DNA from: Methanobacteriaceae archaeon
Lineage (GTDB): Archaea > Methanobacteriota > Methanobacteria > Methanobacteriales > Methanobacteriaceae
DNA: 36,863 nucleotides
Direction of reading: 5' to 3'
NCBI GenBank assembly: GCA_023249725.1
Contig: JAHFBZ010000012.1
Span: 1 to 36,863, forward strand
Part shown: positions 36,606-36,863 of the stretch, piece after piece
Numbering within the stretch: the stretch's first letter is position 1
Layout: each line of letters opens with the position of its first letter
The notes under the pieces: generated by a model
What the model was told of the DNA's origin: nothing
Seen by the model: only the letters and a program-made list of their open reading frames with translations
Database searches by the model: none
Program-made: the position numbers and the translations under genes

Positions 36606-36863
36606 TTAAATCCTTTTTTTATAATTCAACTCTCTAAAATTAATAATGAATTTTGTTCCATGTGTTTTATCAATTTCTATATCTGCATCTAATTGATCAA
36701 TCAAACTATTAACCAGTTGCAATCCCAGTGAATCTATATTTTCAACGTCTAAATTATTAGGAAGGCCTATCCCATTATCTTTTATGATTAATTCGTATTG
36801 GCCTGCTTTTGAATTAAGAGAAATATTGATTTTTCCTTTTCTTTCATTAGGAAAAGCGTGTTT
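36606..36863 (-). CDS. HisKA_2-type histidine kinase, C-terminal end
   Basis: The last 85 codons of a kinase that continues past the right edge. It contains the tail of the N-box (KHAFPNERKGK), G1 IKDNGIGLP, SLGLQLVNSLIDQLD, HGTKFIINF and ends RELNYKKRI. The frame is clean to the TAA stop. It closely resembles the kinases at 11387, 27391 and 31897. Convergent with cofH. Confidence 0.9.
   Translation of the reverse strand, partial: KHAFPNERKGKINISLNSKAGQYELIIKDNGIGLPNNLDVENIDSLGLQLVNSLIDQLDADIEIDKTHGTKFIINFRELNYKKRI

Overview
The window is AT-rich archaeal DNA, most likely from a methanogen of the order Methanobacteriales (Methanobacterium-like). The support is a radical-SAM CofH enzyme of coenzyme F420 synthesis, receiver proteins with the methanogen-specific MetOD1-type output domain, a KaiC-like ATPase, a DUF763 protein, many HisKA_2-type histidine kinases, T-rich archaeal 3' ends, TATA-like promoters and strong GGAGGTGAT-type ribosome binding sites usually about 7 nt from the start codon. 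No rRNA, tRNA, CRISPR array or insertion sequence was found.

Layout. 1-1602 (minus): a receiver-PAS-MetOD1 regulator followed by a KaiC-like ATPase cut by the window edge. 2023-9362: a complete bacterial-type nucleotide excision repair set, uvrC facing away from uvrB-uvrA. 9570-14057 (plus): a signalling cluster of a tiny membrane ORF, a HisKA kinase, a single-domain response regulator, a receiver-PAS-PAS-HisKA_2 kinase and a receiver-MetOD1 regulator. 14203-17782: a DUF763 protein, then on the minus strand a secreted putative Ntn-hydrolase-like protein, two small paralogous proteins and a His-rich AbrB-like protein. 18028-20222: an unusual receiver-receiver-glycosyltransferase fusion carrying one nonsense codon and one frameshift. 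20451-23340: a membrane protein, a cation diffusion facilitator and a ferredoxin-nitroreductase, with a decayed piece of a second nitroreductase copy beside the transporter. 23341-24294: a long spacer hiding a 30-residue, very basic protein. 24295-27272: acetyl-CoA synthetase and a membrane-anchored putative zinc peptidase. 27391-31797: an AI-2E family permease with a sensor kinase, SHOCT-domain proteins (one frameshifted), a DUF308 membrane protein and a kinase fragment. 31897-36863: an 888-residue five-PAS kinase, a decayed HhH-GPD DNA glycosylase, cofH, and the 3' end of another kinase.

How it fits together. Two themes dominate. One is sensing: at least five histidine kinases or fragments, receiver proteins, and a polysaccharide-synthase-like enzyme that appears to have been wired directly to receivers. 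The other is DNA repair (UvrABC, plus a dead glycosylase). Several accessory genes are broken, mostly by single-base losses in A/T runs, while all long core genes are intact. That pattern suggests local gene decay, but sequencing error cannot be excluded from the sequence alone. Two membrane or secreted proteins appear to start at ATT codons preceded by well-placed ribosome binding sites. All names rest on reading motifs by eye; no database search was run.
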